A stretch of DNA of 64,000 nucleotides from Halopelagius longus. GTDB taxonomy: Archaea > Halobacteriota > Halobacteria > Halobacteriales > Haloferacaceae. The notes under the pieces are model-generated. The model made no database searches and had not been told where the DNA came from. It saw nothing but the letters and a program-made list of their open reading frames with translations. The stretch spans positions 248,001-312,000 of the forward strand of contig NZ_FNKQ01000002.1 of NCBI RefSeq assembly GCF_900100875.1, written 5' to 3'. The translations under genes were made by a program, and so were the position numbers. Positions 16,859-26,198 of this stretch are shown here, one piece after another. The number at the start of each line of letters is the position of its first letter. Position 1 is the first letter of the stretch.

Positions 16859-17797
16859 ATGCGACGTCGATATCCGCTCTGCGTCCTCCTCGTCGTCTCT
16901 CTCGCCGCCTGCCTCGGCGGATTCGGCGTCGCGCCGACGCCAGACGGCCAGAGGGGACCGGACGCCGCGACGGTACGCGAACCCGACGCCGGCGTCCGCG
17001 CGACGGTGACGCGCGTCGTGGACGGAGACACCGTGAACGTCAGGTTTTCGAACGGGTCGGGGGACACCGTCCGCCTCCTCGGCGTCGATACGCCCGAGGT
17101 GCGCGGGGCGAACTCGCCCGGGGAGTTCGAGGGCGTTCCCGACACGGCGGCCGGGAGAGCGTGTCTCGCAGACGCCGGCGAGACGGCGTCGTCGTACGCG
17201 AGAGAGCGACTCGCCGGGGAAGAGGTGCGCATCGTCTTCGACGAGGTGACGGACAGACGGGACTACTACGGCCGTCTCTTGGCGTACGTCCGCGTCGGCG
17301 GCGAGTCGTTCAACCGGGAGTTGCTCGCCTCCGGACACGCCCGTCTGTACGACGGAACATTTACCGAACGTGAACGGTACGTGGCGGCGGAACGTCGCGC
17401 CCGCGAGGAGGGGCGCGGCCTGTGGGCCTGTGCGACGCCCGCCGGCGGCGACGACGCCGCGTCGAACACGACGCTCGCGGTGGTTCGGGTGCACGCCGAC
17501 GCCGAGGGCCGCGACGGGGAGAATCTGAACGACGAGTACGTCGTCTTCCGGAACGGGGGCGGGGAGACGCTGAACCTCTCGGGGTGGACGGTGTCCGACG
17601 AGGCGGGCGCGAGGTACGTCGTTCCCGAGGGGACGACGCTCCCGCCCGGCGGGGAACTGACGCTCTACACCGGGTCGGGAACCGACGGCGACGGCGCGCG
17701 CTACTGGGGGAAGGGTCGGCCGGTGTGGAACAACGACGGCGACGCGATACTCGTCCGCGACCCGAACGGAGCGCTCGTCGTCGAACGTCGGTTCTAA
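16859..17797 (+). CDS. Secreted lipoprotein nuclease: SNase domain plus lamin-tail domain
   Basis: A 312-residue exported protein. The N-terminus [18 protein letters not shown] is a lipoprotein signal with a LAAC lipobox. Residues ~45-190 match a staphylococcal (thermo)nuclease fold: [57 protein letters not shown] and EEGRGLWAC. Residues ~205-312 resemble a lamin-tail domain ([27 protein letters not shown], ending [12 protein letters not shown]). Such proteins degrade extracellular nucleic acid, and the lamin-tail part may hold the enzyme at the surface. A GTG two codons upstream is an alternative start. Confidence 0.85.
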   Translation: MRRRYPLCVLLVVSLAACLGGFGVAPTPDGQRGPDAATVREPDAGVRATVTRVVDGDTVNVRFSNGSGDTVRLLGVDTPEVRGANSPGEFEGVPDTAAGRACLADAGETASSYARERLAGEEVRIVFDEVTDRRDYYGRLLAYVRVGGESFNRELLASGHARLYDGTFTERERYVAAERRAREEGRGLWACATPAGGDDAASNTTLAVVRVHADAEGRDGENLNDEYVVFRNGGGETLNLSGWTVSDEAGARYVVPEGTTLPPGGELTLYTGSGTDGDGARYWGKGRPVWNNDGDAILVRDPNGALVVERRF

Positions 17798-17913
17798 GGG
17801 GGAGGGGGAAGCGGAGCGTGCTTCCCGGTATCATTCCTCGTTCATGCTCCTTGAGTACCAGTGGTCGTTTTACCCCGCCCACCGTCCCGGCGTCGTATGC
17901 CGATAATGCGCCC

Positions 17914-17940
17914 GTAATATTACCATTGTGCATTTCACAA
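17914..17940 (+). promoter_or_regulatory. Tandem palindromes upstream of the cysteine-rich gene
   Basis: A perfect 10-base palindrome GTAATATTAC (17914-17923) is followed by TTGTG/CACAA (17926-17930 and 17936-17940). A TATA-like TGTATAAC begins at 17948, and the gene starts at 17977 with leaderless spacing. Two palindromes directly upstream of the BRE/TATA are a good candidate regulator site. Confidence 0.45.
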
Positions 17941-17976
17941 AGGCTTTTGTATAACCGGTGACTATCGGGGAGCAAC

Positions 17977-18384
17977 ATGAGTACGACGAACGCCCCGAAC
18001 GGGAGCGCGGAGGAAGCCGAAACTATCGACACCGACGCAGTCGCGGACGTGACGCCGGTCCGAATCGAAGCGAGTGCGTTGTCCTCCACGTCGCCGTCGT
18101 ACCTGCGCGACCTGAAGTCCCGACTCGCGTCCGAGGGGCGTCAGCCCGCCGTGTTGACCGTCGAGACCTGTTTCGACGAGGACTGTCGCCTCGCCAGTCA
18201 GTCGGTCGCCGACGAGGTTCGCGGGTTCGTCCGCGCGGCGGCGTTCCTCGGCGCGGCGCGGGTCGAAGTGACCGTCACGGACGTCGCCGACGAAGACGTC
18301 GCGCGGGACGCCCTTCGCGCCGTCGAGGAACGCGGTCGCAGAGAGGGCGTCGCGGTCGATATCTCCGGCTGCGTCTCCTGCTGA
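17977..18384 (+). CDS. Uncharacterised protein with paired cysteines
   Basis: A 135-residue protein with no assignment I can defend. After an acidic, disordered ~40-residue N-terminus, the rest looks like a compact alpha/beta domain with two cysteine pairs, ETCFDEDC in the middle and ISGCVSC at the very C-terminus. These could bind a metal or form disulfides. The start is a leaderless ATG. Its stop overlaps the start of the METTL5-type methyltransferase (TGATG), so the two proteins are made together and may act together. Palindromes upstream suggest regulated expression. Confidence 0.7.
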   Translation: MSTTNAPNGSAEEAETIDTDAVADVTPVRIEASALSSTSPSYLRDLKSRLASEGRQPAVLTVETCFDEDCRLASQSVADEVRGFVRAAAFLGAARVEVTVTDVADEDVARDALRAVEERGRREGVAVDISGCVSC

Positions 18385-19010
18385 TGCCGACGAAATCCGC
18401 CTTGGAGACGCAGTTGGCGGTCGTGGCGGGGTTCGACGCGCCGCGGGCGGAACTCGAACAGTACCCGACGCCGCCGGACCTCGCGGCCCACGTCGTCCAC
18501 GTCGCGGACCTCAACGGCGACATCGAGAACAGGACGGTCGTCGACCTCGGCACCGGGACGGGGATGCTCGCACTCGGCGCGGCACTCCGCGGCCCGGACC
18601 GCGTCGTCGGCCTCGACATCGACCGCGACGCGTTGGAGACGGCGGCCGAGAACCGCGTCCGCGTCGGGACGACGACGGACATCGACTGGGTACGCGCGGA
18701 CGCGACGCGGCCGCCACTCCGGACGGGCGGGCCGACGACGGTGCTTATGAATCCGCCGTTCGGGGCGCAACGCGGCCACGAACACGCCGACCGGGCGTTT
18801 CTCTCCACCGCCGCCGAAGTGGCGGACGTCTCTTACTCCATCCACAACGCCGGGTCTCGCGAGTTCGTCGAGGCGTTCACCGAGGACGAGGGCGGCGAGG
18901 TGACCCACGCCTTCCGCGCGACGTTCACGCTCGACAGGCAGTTCGACTTCCACGACGCCGAATCGAAGGACATCGAGACGGAACTGTACAGAATCGAGTG
19001 GGATACGTAA
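18384..19010 (+). CDS. METTL5-family N6-adenine methyltransferase
   Basis: A 208-residue SAM-dependent methyltransferase. The SAM motif VVDLGTGTGMLALGAAL, the acidic motif VVGLDIDRDALE, and the catalytic MNPPFG (N6-adenine NPPF type) are clear. YPTPPDLAAHVVH near the N-terminus and GHEHADRAFL after the catalytic motif match the METTL5-like group, whose eukaryotic member methylates one adenine in small-subunit rRNA. The target here is therefore probably rRNA, by inference. The start overlaps the upstream cysteine-rich gene by one base. Confidence 0.85.
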   Translation: MPTKSALETQLAVVAGFDAPRAELEQYPTPPDLAAHVVHVADLNGDIENRTVVDLGTGTGMLALGAALRGPDRVVGLDIDRDALETAAENRVRVGTTTDIDWVRADATRPPLRTGGPTTVLMNPPFGAQRGHEHADRAFLSTAAEVADVSYSIHNAGSREFVEAFTEDEGGEVTHAFRATFTLDRQFDFHDAESKDIETELYRIEWDT

Positions 19011-19133
19011 CTCGGCGAGCCGCGACGTTCGGACCCCCGAGGGCGTCCCGTCGGCCCGAGAGTGTCTCTTCGACCCGAGACCGCTCGGAAGTCTTCCGAC
19101 GGCGAGTGTCTCTTCGGCCCGAGGGGAGTCCCG

Positions 19134-20795
19134 TCAGCTTCCGCGGTACCGCTCTTTCTTCAGCACCCGCACGCGCGTCCCGCCGAACTCCGCGTACACC
19201 CTGTTTTTCTCGCGGGTGAACGTAATCTGGTTCACGGTGACCGACTCGCCCTCGTTCGGGAGGGGAGCGCTCACCGTCTCGTCTCGGCGCTCGACTTCGA
19301 CGTAGTAGCCGTCGGCGGTGGGGACGACGGAGATGTTCCGCCCGCCGACGACCGGACCCGCCGTCGCCGCGTCGGAGACGTAGACGACGCGCGACTCGCC
19401 GTCGTCCCGCAGGTGGACGCGGTAGGCCGTCCCGCCGTCGACGGCGTTCCACCCGTCGCGTTCGGCGTACACCGTCTCGCGCCACCCGAGGCCGCCGAGC
19501 GTTATCGGCACCTTGCCCGCGAACGCCAACCGACCTTTGCTCGCCGCCGTCGTCCAGATGCCGCGGGACTCGCTTTTGACTATCACGCCCGACGTCTTCA
19601 CGTTCGTCGTCTCGCCGAACGCGTCCACTTGGTACGCAGACACCATCCCGTTCTGGACGCCCTCGGCGTACGTCACCTCGTAGTCTTCGACCCGCACGGG
19701 TTCGCCGGGTAACTCGCCGCCGTCGGTGGTGTAGAGGTTGTACGGCACCGCCGGACCGGAGACGGCGGCGGCGACGACGACGAGGCAGGCCGCACCCGCC
19801 TGCCACCGGCGGAAGGAGAACTGGCCGCCGAAGACGCCCGTCAGGGCGGGCCGGTCGGAGGCGACGGCGGCGAAGACGACGAGCAACGCCAACACCGCGA
19901 CGAGGGCGACGCCGACGGCGCGATAGAGGACGTACGTCTCGCCGCCGCGGTACCAGTAGATGGCCCACATCGACTGCGAGACGGCGAACAGCACCGATCC
20001 GGTCCACAGTTTCAGCGCCGACGGGCGCTCGACAGACGGGCGCATGCGGACGACGTACAGACCCAAGATGACGCCGATGAACAGGCCGAGCGCGTGGCCC
20101 TGAATGGCGATGTCGGCCCACCACGGCGTGACGTACGTGGGGTGGCCGCTCGCGGTGACCGTCGGTTCCTGCATCGCGTTGTAGACGAGGCGGAGCGCTC
20201 GTCCGGCGGCCAACGCCACCACCGTCTTCAGCGGGTAGTTGACGAGGGCGAACCCCGCGAACGCGAAGACGACGCCGGAGAAACCGATGATGGGTCCGAG
20301 CGCGAAGACGGACGTGGCGAGACCCACGACGAGGACGGCGGCGGGGAACACGACGAACGCGCGCACGTACGGGTTCGTCCGCCGCGACGACATCGACGCC
20401 GACCCTCGTTCGCGCGGGTAGTGACCCCACGCGTACTCGGCCAACGGTGCGAGCGTCAGCGTCGCCGCGAGGTTCCCCAGCAGGTGCCCTGCACCGTTGT
20501 GCGAGAACGGCGCGGTGACGATACCCAACGGGTAGAAGTACGACCACGCTCGGAACGGAAGCGTCACCGGCGAGTACCAGTGACGAAGCCCGTCTTGGAC
20601 GAACAGGTAGACGGCGACGACGAACGCGACGGTGACGACGGTCCCCCACGGAATCCCGAACAAGAATCGCCGGCGAAGCGCGGCCCCCCACCGACCCCCC
20701 GGTCGGTCGACTGCGTAGACCGCGATTCCGGCGAGGAGGAACGCGACGAGCATCGCCCCCTGTTGTATCGGCACCCATCCCGGAATGTCAATCAT
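19134..20795 (-). CDS. Rhomboid family intramembrane serine protease
   Basis: A 553-residue membrane protein. The N-terminal half has about seven to nine helices with rhomboid motifs: a HNGAGHLLGN loop/helix, the catalytic serine in IIGFSGVVFAF and the catalytic histidine in IQGHALGLFIG. The helices after that (TGSVLFAVSQSMWAIYW and so on) lead to a large, mostly beta soluble C-terminal domain of ~230 residues, unusual for a minimal rhomboid and probably extracellular. Such proteases cut transmembrane segments of other proteins. Substrate unknown. It is a single gene with its own ATG at 20795. Confidence 0.85.
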   Translation of the reverse strand: MIDIPGWVPIQQGAMLVAFLLAGIAVYAVDRPGGRWGAALRRRFLFGIPWGTVVTVAFVVAVYLFVQDGLRHWYSPVTLPFRAWSYFYPLGIVTAPFSHNGAGHLLGNLAATLTLAPLAEYAWGHYPRERGSASMSSRRTNPYVRAFVVFPAAVLVVGLATSVFALGPIIGFSGVVFAFAGFALVNYPLKTVVALAAGRALRLVYNAMQEPTVTASGHPTYVTPWWADIAIQGHALGLFIGVILGLYVVRMRPSVERPSALKLWTGSVLFAVSQSMWAIYWYRGGETYVLYRAVGVALVAVLALLVVFAAVASDRPALTGVFGGQFSFRRWQAGAACLVVVAAAVSGPAVPYNLYTTDGGELPGEPVRVEDYEVTYAEGVQNGMVSAYQVDAFGETTNVKTSGVIVKSESRGIWTTAASKGRLAFAGKVPITLGGLGWRETVYAERDGWNAVDGGTAYRVHLRDDGESRVVYVSDAATAGPVVGGRNISVVPTADGYYVEVERRDETVSAPLPNEGESVTVNQITFTREKNRVYAEFGGTRVRVLKKERYRGS

Positions 20796-20998
20796 GCCTA
20801 TGACTTACACGGACCCGTTATCAACTTCTCGCCGCGCCCGCGGGCGGGCGTCGGTAGCGTGCGGTGCGATACCACACACTATTCGGTCGTCCTTGATACC
20901 CGTGTCGATGCGCACGACGGCCAAGAATATCGCGTCACCGCTCGGACGCCGGGCTACCGTCCCGCCGTCCGGAGTCGGTGGGAGTCGGCGTGTCCGAC

Positions 20999-21277
20999 TC
21001 AGAGTTTCGACTCTGCATCGTCTGCGAGTTCCTTCATTCGCTTTCCGACGCGGCCCGCGTTGGAGAACTCGTCCTCGCTCATCGCCGTCGCGAGGGCGTT
21101 ACCGAGGACGAAGACGGCGTGTTTGTGCTCGCTCTTGGATTTGTGGACGTGGGAGGGGTCGACCCCGAGTTGCTCGTAGGGTTCGAATATCTCCTCGTCG
21201 ACGTCCTCGCGCGCCGCGAAGTTGTTCTTGATGATGAGCATCTGTTCGTGGAGTTCGAGCAGTTCGTCCTTGTGCAT
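20999..21277 (-). CDS. UPF0058 family protein
   Basis: A 92-residue helical protein, MHKDELLELHEQMLIIKNNF, in the archaeal UPF0058 family. The histidine-rich central segment SHVHKSKSEHKHAVFVLGNALA is characteristic. No function is established. It has no partner in an operon; the ribbon-helix-helix gene downstream runs on the other side of a convergent-free 58-base gap on the same strand order. Start ATG at 21277. Confidence 0.85.
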   Translation of the reverse strand: MHKDELLELHEQMLIIKNNFAAREDVDEEIFEPYEQLGVDPSHVHKSKSEHKHAVFVLGNALATAMSEDEFSNAGRVGKRMKELADDAESKL

Positions 21278-21335
21278 GTCCGGAGTTAGGCGAGATGCCG
21301 CTTTAAGGGTTTTTGGCTGTTCGTCCCACGGGGGG

Positions 21336-21548
21336 TTAGAAGACGTACTCGTCTTCGTGACCCATCATCCCGTCGTCCTCGAAGCCTCTGTCGTCGTCGT
21401 CGATGGGCCCGCTCGTCTTGAACGCGCGGATACCCGTCGAGAGGAGTTCGGAGATGGCTTCCTCTCGGCTGACGAACTCGCCCTGTTCGACCAGCTGTGC
21501 GATCTGCATCTCGAGGTGCTCTGGTACGTTTATATTGACTTTGGGCAT
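21336..21548 (-). CDS. Ribbon-helix-helix (CopG-like) DNA-binding protein
   Basis: A 70-residue protein with an N-terminal beta strand (MPKVNINVPEHLEMQIAQLVEQGEF) followed by two helices (SREEAISELLSTGIRAFK), the classic CopG/NikR-type RHH dimer fold. An acidic tail DDDRGFEDDGMMGHEDEYVF follows. It likely binds DNA as a dimer. Targets are unknown. The ATG at 21548 has AT-rich sequence just upstream (TTTAATTCC region at 21578-21586 on the plus strand), compatible with a leaderless promoter. Confidence 0.82.
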   Translation of the reverse strand: MPKVNINVPEHLEMQIAQLVEQGEFVSREEAISELLSTGIRAFKTSGPIDDDDRGFEDDGMMGHEDEYVF

Positions 21549-21730
21549 CTGAACGTCCGGGGGTTTGGAGCCGGCTTATTTAATTCCTACGCCCCGCGTT
21601 GTCGTTAGCGGAACGAACTCCGGCGTTTCGTAGAGATTCTTTTTCGACGGCCGAAACTGAGTTCTCGATTCCCGTATTCGACGGCGGGAGCAGTCGTCAG
21701 CGTTACGTACGTCGCCGCGAACCCTCTCAC

Positions 21731-22324
21731 ATGGCGAAAGACGTCACGGGCTTGTACGAGGAGTTCGGCGACGAGCGACTCCCGCCGGGACAACGAGAGA
21801 CGTCGCGGTTTCCGGTCCTCTCGAAGAGCGGAACTCCCTCGTGGGACCGAGACTCGTGGCAGTTCGAGGTGTGGGGTGCGGTCGAAGACGAACTATCGCT
21901 CTCGTACGACGAGTTCACGTCGCTCCCCTCCGAGACGCAGATTCAGGACTTCCACTGCGTCACCGGGTGGAGCAAGTTCGACTGCGAGTTCACCGGCGTC
22001 ACGTTCCCGACGCTGGCGGAACGGGCGGGCGTCGAGGACGACGCGGTCCACGTCATGTTCCACGCCCTCGACGGGTACACGACGAACCTCTCCTTGGAGG
22101 AGTGTCGGAGGCAGGAGGTCATGTTCGTCTACGAGTACGACGGCGAACCCCTACCCGCGGACCACGGCGGCCCCCTCCGCGTCGTGACGCCCCACAAGTA
22201 CGCATACAAGGGCGCGAAGTGGGTGTCGGGCGTCGAGTTCCTCACCGAACCCGAACGCGGGTACTGGGAGAAGCGCGGGTACTCGAACACGGCGAACCCG
22301 TGGAACGAAGAGCGGTACAGCTAG
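21731..22324 (+). CDS. Sulfite-oxidase-like (YedY/SuoX family) molybdopterin protein
   Basis: A 197-residue oxidoreductase-molybdopterin-domain protein. The molybdenum-ligand cysteine is in the segment IQDFHCVTGWSKFDCEFTGVTF; the VVTPHKYAYKGAKWVSGVEF stretch is also family-typical. There is no Tat signal and no C-terminal dimerisation domain, so it is a minimal cytoplasmic version. The start MAKDVTGLYEEFGDERLPPGQR at 21731 is taken because the upstream frame has no homologous look. Physiological substrate unknown. Confidence 0.85.
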   Translation: MAKDVTGLYEEFGDERLPPGQRETSRFPVLSKSGTPSWDRDSWQFEVWGAVEDELSLSYDEFTSLPSETQIQDFHCVTGWSKFDCEFTGVTFPTLAERAGVEDDAVHVMFHALDGYTTNLSLEECRRQEVMFVYEYDGEPLPADHGGPLRVVTPHKYAYKGAKWVSGVEFLTEPERGYWEKRGYSNTANPWNEERYS

Positions 22325-22435
22325 AGAGGCGCGTCGACGACGAGGCGAACACGGTTCTCGGCCGGCCGAACCGGCGAATTTCTCTCCGATCGGGGATAGT
22401 CAGGTAAAAGAGCGTGGCGTCCTCATCTCCCGTCG

Positions 22436-23782
22436 ATGGAATCGCTGGGGAGCGACGAGGCGGGCGCACGCCCCGTCAGCAGGTCCGTCAGGATATCGAA
22501 GCCGCAGTTCCGGGCCGTCCTCCGCGCCGCCGACGCGCCGCGGACCGTCTGGTCCGCGCCCGACGAGGCGACGGTGGTCGGAAGCGGTGCGGCGGCGACG
22601 GTGACCGCCGACGGACCGAACCGGTTCGAACGCATCCGCGAGGCCGCGGAAGCCCTCTTCTCGTCGGGCGACGTCCACGCCGGAACCGAGGCGGCCCGCC
22701 CCCGACTGTTCGGCGGGTTCGCGTTCCACGCAGACAGCGTCGCCGGCCCCCCGTGGGAGCAGTTCCCCGGCGCGCGCTTCGTCCTCCCGCGCGTGCAGGT
22801 GACGTACGCGGACAACGGAACGTGGCTGACGGTCACCGCCGTCGGCCCGGACGCCGACCCCCGGACGGTCGAACGGGAACTCGACCGCCACCGAGAGCGC
22901 CTCCGGTCGCTCCCCGACCCCGGCCCGCCGGCCGACCCGCCCGGCGTCGTCGGACGGCGGCGAACGACCGCCAAGGGAGACTGGCGTTCGAGCGTGAACG
23001 CCGCCGTCGAACGCATCCGCGCGGGCGACTTGGAGAAAGTCGTCCTCGCGCAGGCCCTCGACGTGGATTTGGGGGACGACCTGTCGGTGCCGGACGTGCT
23101 CTGGCGACTCGGCGAGGCGTACCCCGACTGCTACCGCTTCCTCGTCGAACCCGTCGGCGACGACGGACCGCAGGCGTCGTTCTTCGGCGCGACGCCGGAA
23201 CGACTCGTCGGCCTCCGGGGGCGAACCGTCGAGACGGACGCCCTCGCGGGGACGACCGGTCGCGGCGAGACGCCCGCCGAGGACGAGTGGCTGGCGAACG
23301 AACTGCTGGCCGACGAGAAGAACGTCCACGAACACGAACTCGTCGCCGAGACGATTCGGGACCAACTGGCCCCCTTCGCCTCCTCGGTGAACGCCGGGGC
23401 GCGCCGCGTGAAGCGCCTCGCCACCGTCCAGCACCTCTGGACGCCGATAACGGCCGAACTGGCGACGGACGAACACGTCCTCTCTTTGGTAGAGGCGCTC
23501 CACCCGACGCCGGCCGTCGGCGGCCTGCCGCCGGACCGGGCGCTCTCGACCATCCGCGACACCGAACCGTTCGACCGCGGGTGGTACGCCGCCCCGGTCG
23601 GGTGGGTGGACGCCGCGGGGTACGGGTCGTTCGCCGTCGCCCTCCGGTCGGCCGTCTCCCGCGAGGACTCGGCGACCCTCTTTGCGGGCGTCGGCGTCGT
23701 CGAAGACTCCGACCCGGACCGCGAGTGGGACGAAGTGCAACTGAAGTACCGCCCGATACTCGACGAGCTGGAACGCTCCTGA
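22436..23782 (+). CDS. menF: Isochorismate synthase
   Basis: A 448-residue chorismate-utilising enzyme that makes isochorismate, the first step of menaquinone synthesis. Typical segments: DLEKVVLAQALDV, the RFLVEPVGDDGPQASFFGATPERLVGLRGRTVETDALAGTTGRG stretch, EKNVHEHELVAETI, TVQHLWTPI, HPTPAVGGLPPDRAL and the glutamate-rich end AGVGVVEDSDPDREWDE. There is no glutamine-amidotransferase partner, and menD follows by 13 bases, so MenF is preferred over anthranilate or aminodeoxychorismate synthase. ATG 22436. Confidence 0.94.
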   Translation: MESLGSDEAGARPVSRSVRISKPQFRAVLRAADAPRTVWSAPDEATVVGSGAAATVTADGPNRFERIREAAEALFSSGDVHAGTEAARPRLFGGFAFHADSVAGPPWEQFPGARFVLPRVQVTYADNGTWLTVTAVGPDADPRTVERELDRHRERLRSLPDPGPPADPPGVVGRRRTTAKGDWRSSVNAAVERIRAGDLEKVVLAQALDVDLGDDLSVPDVLWRLGEAYPDCYRFLVEPVGDDGPQASFFGATPERLVGLRGRTVETDALAGTTGRGETPAEDEWLANELLADEKNVHEHELVAETIRDQLAPFASSVNAGARRVKRLATVQHLWTPITAELATDEHVLSLVEALHPTPAVGGLPPDRALSTIRDTEPFDRGWYAAPVGWVDAAGYGSFAVALRSAVSREDSATLFAGVGVVEDSDPDREWDEVQLKYRPILDELERS

Positions 23783-23795
23783 CGACTCTCCTATC

Positions 23796-25577
23796 ATGAC
23801 CGCACCTAACCGCAACGCCCTCTGGGCGCGCGCGTTCGTAGACGAACTGGCCGAGGGCGGCGTCTCCGCCGTCTGCATCACGCCCGGTAGCCGTTCGACG
23901 CCGCTGACGGAGGCGTTCGACAGACACGAGGACGTCCACGTCTTCTCGCACCTCGACGAACGCTCCTCGGCGTACTTCGCACTCGGGCGCGCCCGGCGGA
24001 CGGGCGACGTGACGCCACTGGTCTGTACCTCCGGCACCGCGGCGGCGAACTTCCACCCCGCGGTCATCGAGGCGTACCAGTCGCGGGTTCCGCTCCTCCT
24101 CCTGACGGCGGACCGGCCGCCGGAACTCCGCGACTCCGGCGCGAACCAGACTATCGACCAAGAGAAACTGTACGGCGACGCGGTGCGCTGGTACAAGGAC
24201 CTCCCCGAACCCGAAGCGGAACCCAGAAAACTCCGCTCGCTCCGGACGACTGCGGCGCGCGCTCTCTCGGAGGCGACGGGGACGCCGTCGGGTCCCGTCC
24301 ACCTCAACGTCCCGTTCCGCAAACCGCTGGAACCGACGCCCGTCGAGGGCGACGTGCCCGACGACCTGCCGGAACTCGCGGCGTCGGGGCGCGACGGCGC
24401 GTTCGTGAAGACGACGCCGGGCGTCCCCGAACTCGGAGACGACGAACTGCGCTCGCTGGCCGAGCGCATCTCGGAACCGCGCGGACTCGTCGTCGCCGGT
24501 CCGGCGGACGCCCCCGGCGTGGACGGCGAAGCGGTCGCCGCGTTCGCCCACGCGTCGGGCTTTCCGGTCCTCGCGGACCCGCTCTCGGGCGTCCGCTTCG
24601 GCGGGCACGTCCGCGTCACGCCCACCCTCGGCGGGTACGACTCCTACCTCGACCCGCGCGTCACCGCCGAGTGGCCCGACCCGGACGTGGTGCTTCGCTT
24701 CGGCGCCTCGCCCACCTCGAAGACGCTCCGGAACTATCTCGCCCGCACGGACGCCGAGCAACTCGTAATCGACCCCGCGGGCGAGTGGCGCGAAGCGGAG
24801 TTCACGGCGACGGACCTCGTCGTCGCCGACCCCTCGCGCCTCCTGACGCGCCTCTCCCGTCTGCTCGCGGGCCCCGGAAGCGCCGAGTGGCGGCGGCGGT
24901 TCGAGGCGGCCGAAGCGGCCCACTGGGAGGCGTTCGACGCGAGTGCGGACGCCGCCGACGCCGAGACGGCGGTCCCTCCCGAGGGGCGCGTCCTCGCGGA
25001 CGTGGCGGAACTCGCGCCGCAACCCTCCACCCTGTTCGTCTCGAACTCGATGCCCGTCCGCGACGCCGACCGCTTCGCCCGCCCGACGACGAAGGCGCGG
25101 ACGGTCCTCGGCAACCGCGGCGCGTCCGGCATCGACGGCATCGTCTCCACCGCCCTCGGCGCGGGAAGCGCGACGACGGACGAGTTGACGCTCGTGACGG
25201 GCGACATCGCCTACTATCACGACATGAACGGCCTGTTGGCACTCGCCCGGTGCGACGCGGACGCGACGGTGGTCCTGATAAACAACGACGGCGGCGGCAT
25301 CTTCCACATGCTCCCCATCGAGGAGTACGACCCGCCCTTCACCTCGCAGTTCAAGACGCCGCACGGCCTCGATTTCGAACCGACGGCGGACCTCTACGAC
25401 CTGTCGTACGCGCGAGTCGCGGGCGACGACCGGGAGGGGTTCCGCGAGGCGTACGCCGAGGCGACGGCCGCCGAGGGGTCCCACGTCGTCGAAGTCGTCA
25501 CCGACGCAGAGGAGAGCCACCGCGCCCGCGAACGACTCCACGAACGCGTCGTGGAGCGACTGGCCGAGGACGGCTGA
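23796..25577 (+). CDS. menD: SEPHCHC synthase
   Basis: A 593-residue thiamine-diphosphate enzyme joining 2-oxoglutarate to isochorismate in menaquinone synthesis. Seen: VCITPGSRSTPLTEAF, HLDERSSAYFALGRAR, CTSGTAAANFHPAVIEAYQSRVPLLLLTADRPPELRDSGANQTIDQ, and the ThDP motif GDIAYYHDMNGLLALARCDADATVVLINNDGGGIFHMLP. Length is standard. It follows menF directly, probably as one transcript, and menB comes two genes later. Confidence 0.96.
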   Translation: MTAPNRNALWARAFVDELAEGGVSAVCITPGSRSTPLTEAFDRHEDVHVFSHLDERSSAYFALGRARRTGDVTPLVCTSGTAAANFHPAVIEAYQSRVPLLLLTADRPPELRDSGANQTIDQEKLYGDAVRWYKDLPEPEAEPRKLRSLRTTAARALSEATGTPSGPVHLNVPFRKPLEPTPVEGDVPDDLPELAASGRDGAFVKTTPGVPELGDDELRSLAERISEPRGLVVAGPADAPGVDGEAVAAFAHASGFPVLADPLSGVRFGGHVRVTPTLGGYDSYLDPRVTAEWPDPDVVLRFGASPTSKTLRNYLARTDAEQLVIDPAGEWREAEFTATDLVVADPSRLLTRLSRLLAGPGSAEWRRRFEAAEAAHWEAFDASADAADAETAVPPEGRVLADVAELAPQPSTLFVSNSMPVRDADRFARPTTKARTVLGNRGASGIDGIVSTALGAGSATTDELTLVTGDIAYYHDMNGLLALARCDADATVVLINNDGGGIFHMLPIEEYDPPFTSQFKTPHGLDFEPTADLYDLSYARVAGDDREGFREAYAEATAAEGSHVVEVVTDAEESHRARERLHERVVERLAEDG

Positions 25578-25659
25578 CCGCCTCGCCGTCCCGGAGACGC
25601 CGGGCGTCGAACCGCGCCGTCGCAGTACGTTTTTGACGGTTCTGGTCGAACTACGGGCC

Positions 25660-26136
25660 ATGTCCCAACGAGGTACGGACCGAGCGACCGAGGAACGCCG
25701 ACTCAGACCGCGCGAGGAGTCCAAGAACGACCCCCTCGGTCGGTGGCTCGAAGACCTGTTCGACGGGACGGCGGAGGGCCTCGTCTTGGGTCTTCCGGCG
25801 CTTCTGTTCTCCGTCTTCGCGGGCGACATCGTCGCCTCCTCCGCGGCGATGGGTGCTACGGTCGTCCTCTCGTGCGGCATCGCCGCCTACCGGAACGGCC
25901 GCCTCGCCGTCGGCCCGGAGTGGCCGCCGATGGACGCCGCGTTCGTCGTCCTCCGCTTCGTCTGGTACAACCTCTCCCTCGTCGCGGCCATCTTCGCCGG
26001 CGCGGCGGCGGCGAACAGCCCGATCGCGCCGTCGGAACTCGTCGTCGCCGGGTTCGTCGGCGGCGGCGTCGCCGCACTCGGCGTCCTCTCGCTTTCGTCC
26101 GTCGCGTCGGCCCTCGCATCGCTCCGCCGGATCTGA
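25660..26136 (+). CDS. Small membrane protein between menD and menB
   Basis: A 158-residue protein with a charged N-terminus (MSQRGTDRATEERRLRPREE) and about four predicted transmembrane helices: LVLGLPALLFSVFAG, AMGATVVLSCGIAAY, LVAAIFAGAAAANS and LVVAGFVGGGVAALGVLSL. No catalytic motif is visible and I do not recognise the family. It lies in the men gene run, 82 bases after menD and 62 before menB, so a role at the membrane end of quinone synthesis is possible but only by position. Confidence 0.7.
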   Translation: MSQRGTDRATEERRLRPREESKNDPLGRWLEDLFDGTAEGLVLGLPALLFSVFAGDIVASSAAMGATVVLSCGIAAYRNGRLAVGPEWPPMDAAFVVLRFVWYNLSLVAAIFAGAAAANSPIAPSELVVAGFVGGGVAALGVLSLSSVASALASLRRI

Positions 26137-26198
26137 GAATTTCGACCGACGGCGCGCCGGAAGCGAATCTTTTTGCGCGCGCCGTCCCCCTCTCCGGC

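Noticed and set aside
20796-20998. Possible small gene on the minus strand between the rhomboid and UPF0058 genes
   Set aside because: A GTG-initiated frame of about 37 codons exists but has no conserved look and no promoter.
22833-25880. 1015-codon minus-strand frame over menF/menD
   Set aside because: Antisense of confidently identified genes, arginine/serine-rich, no domain.
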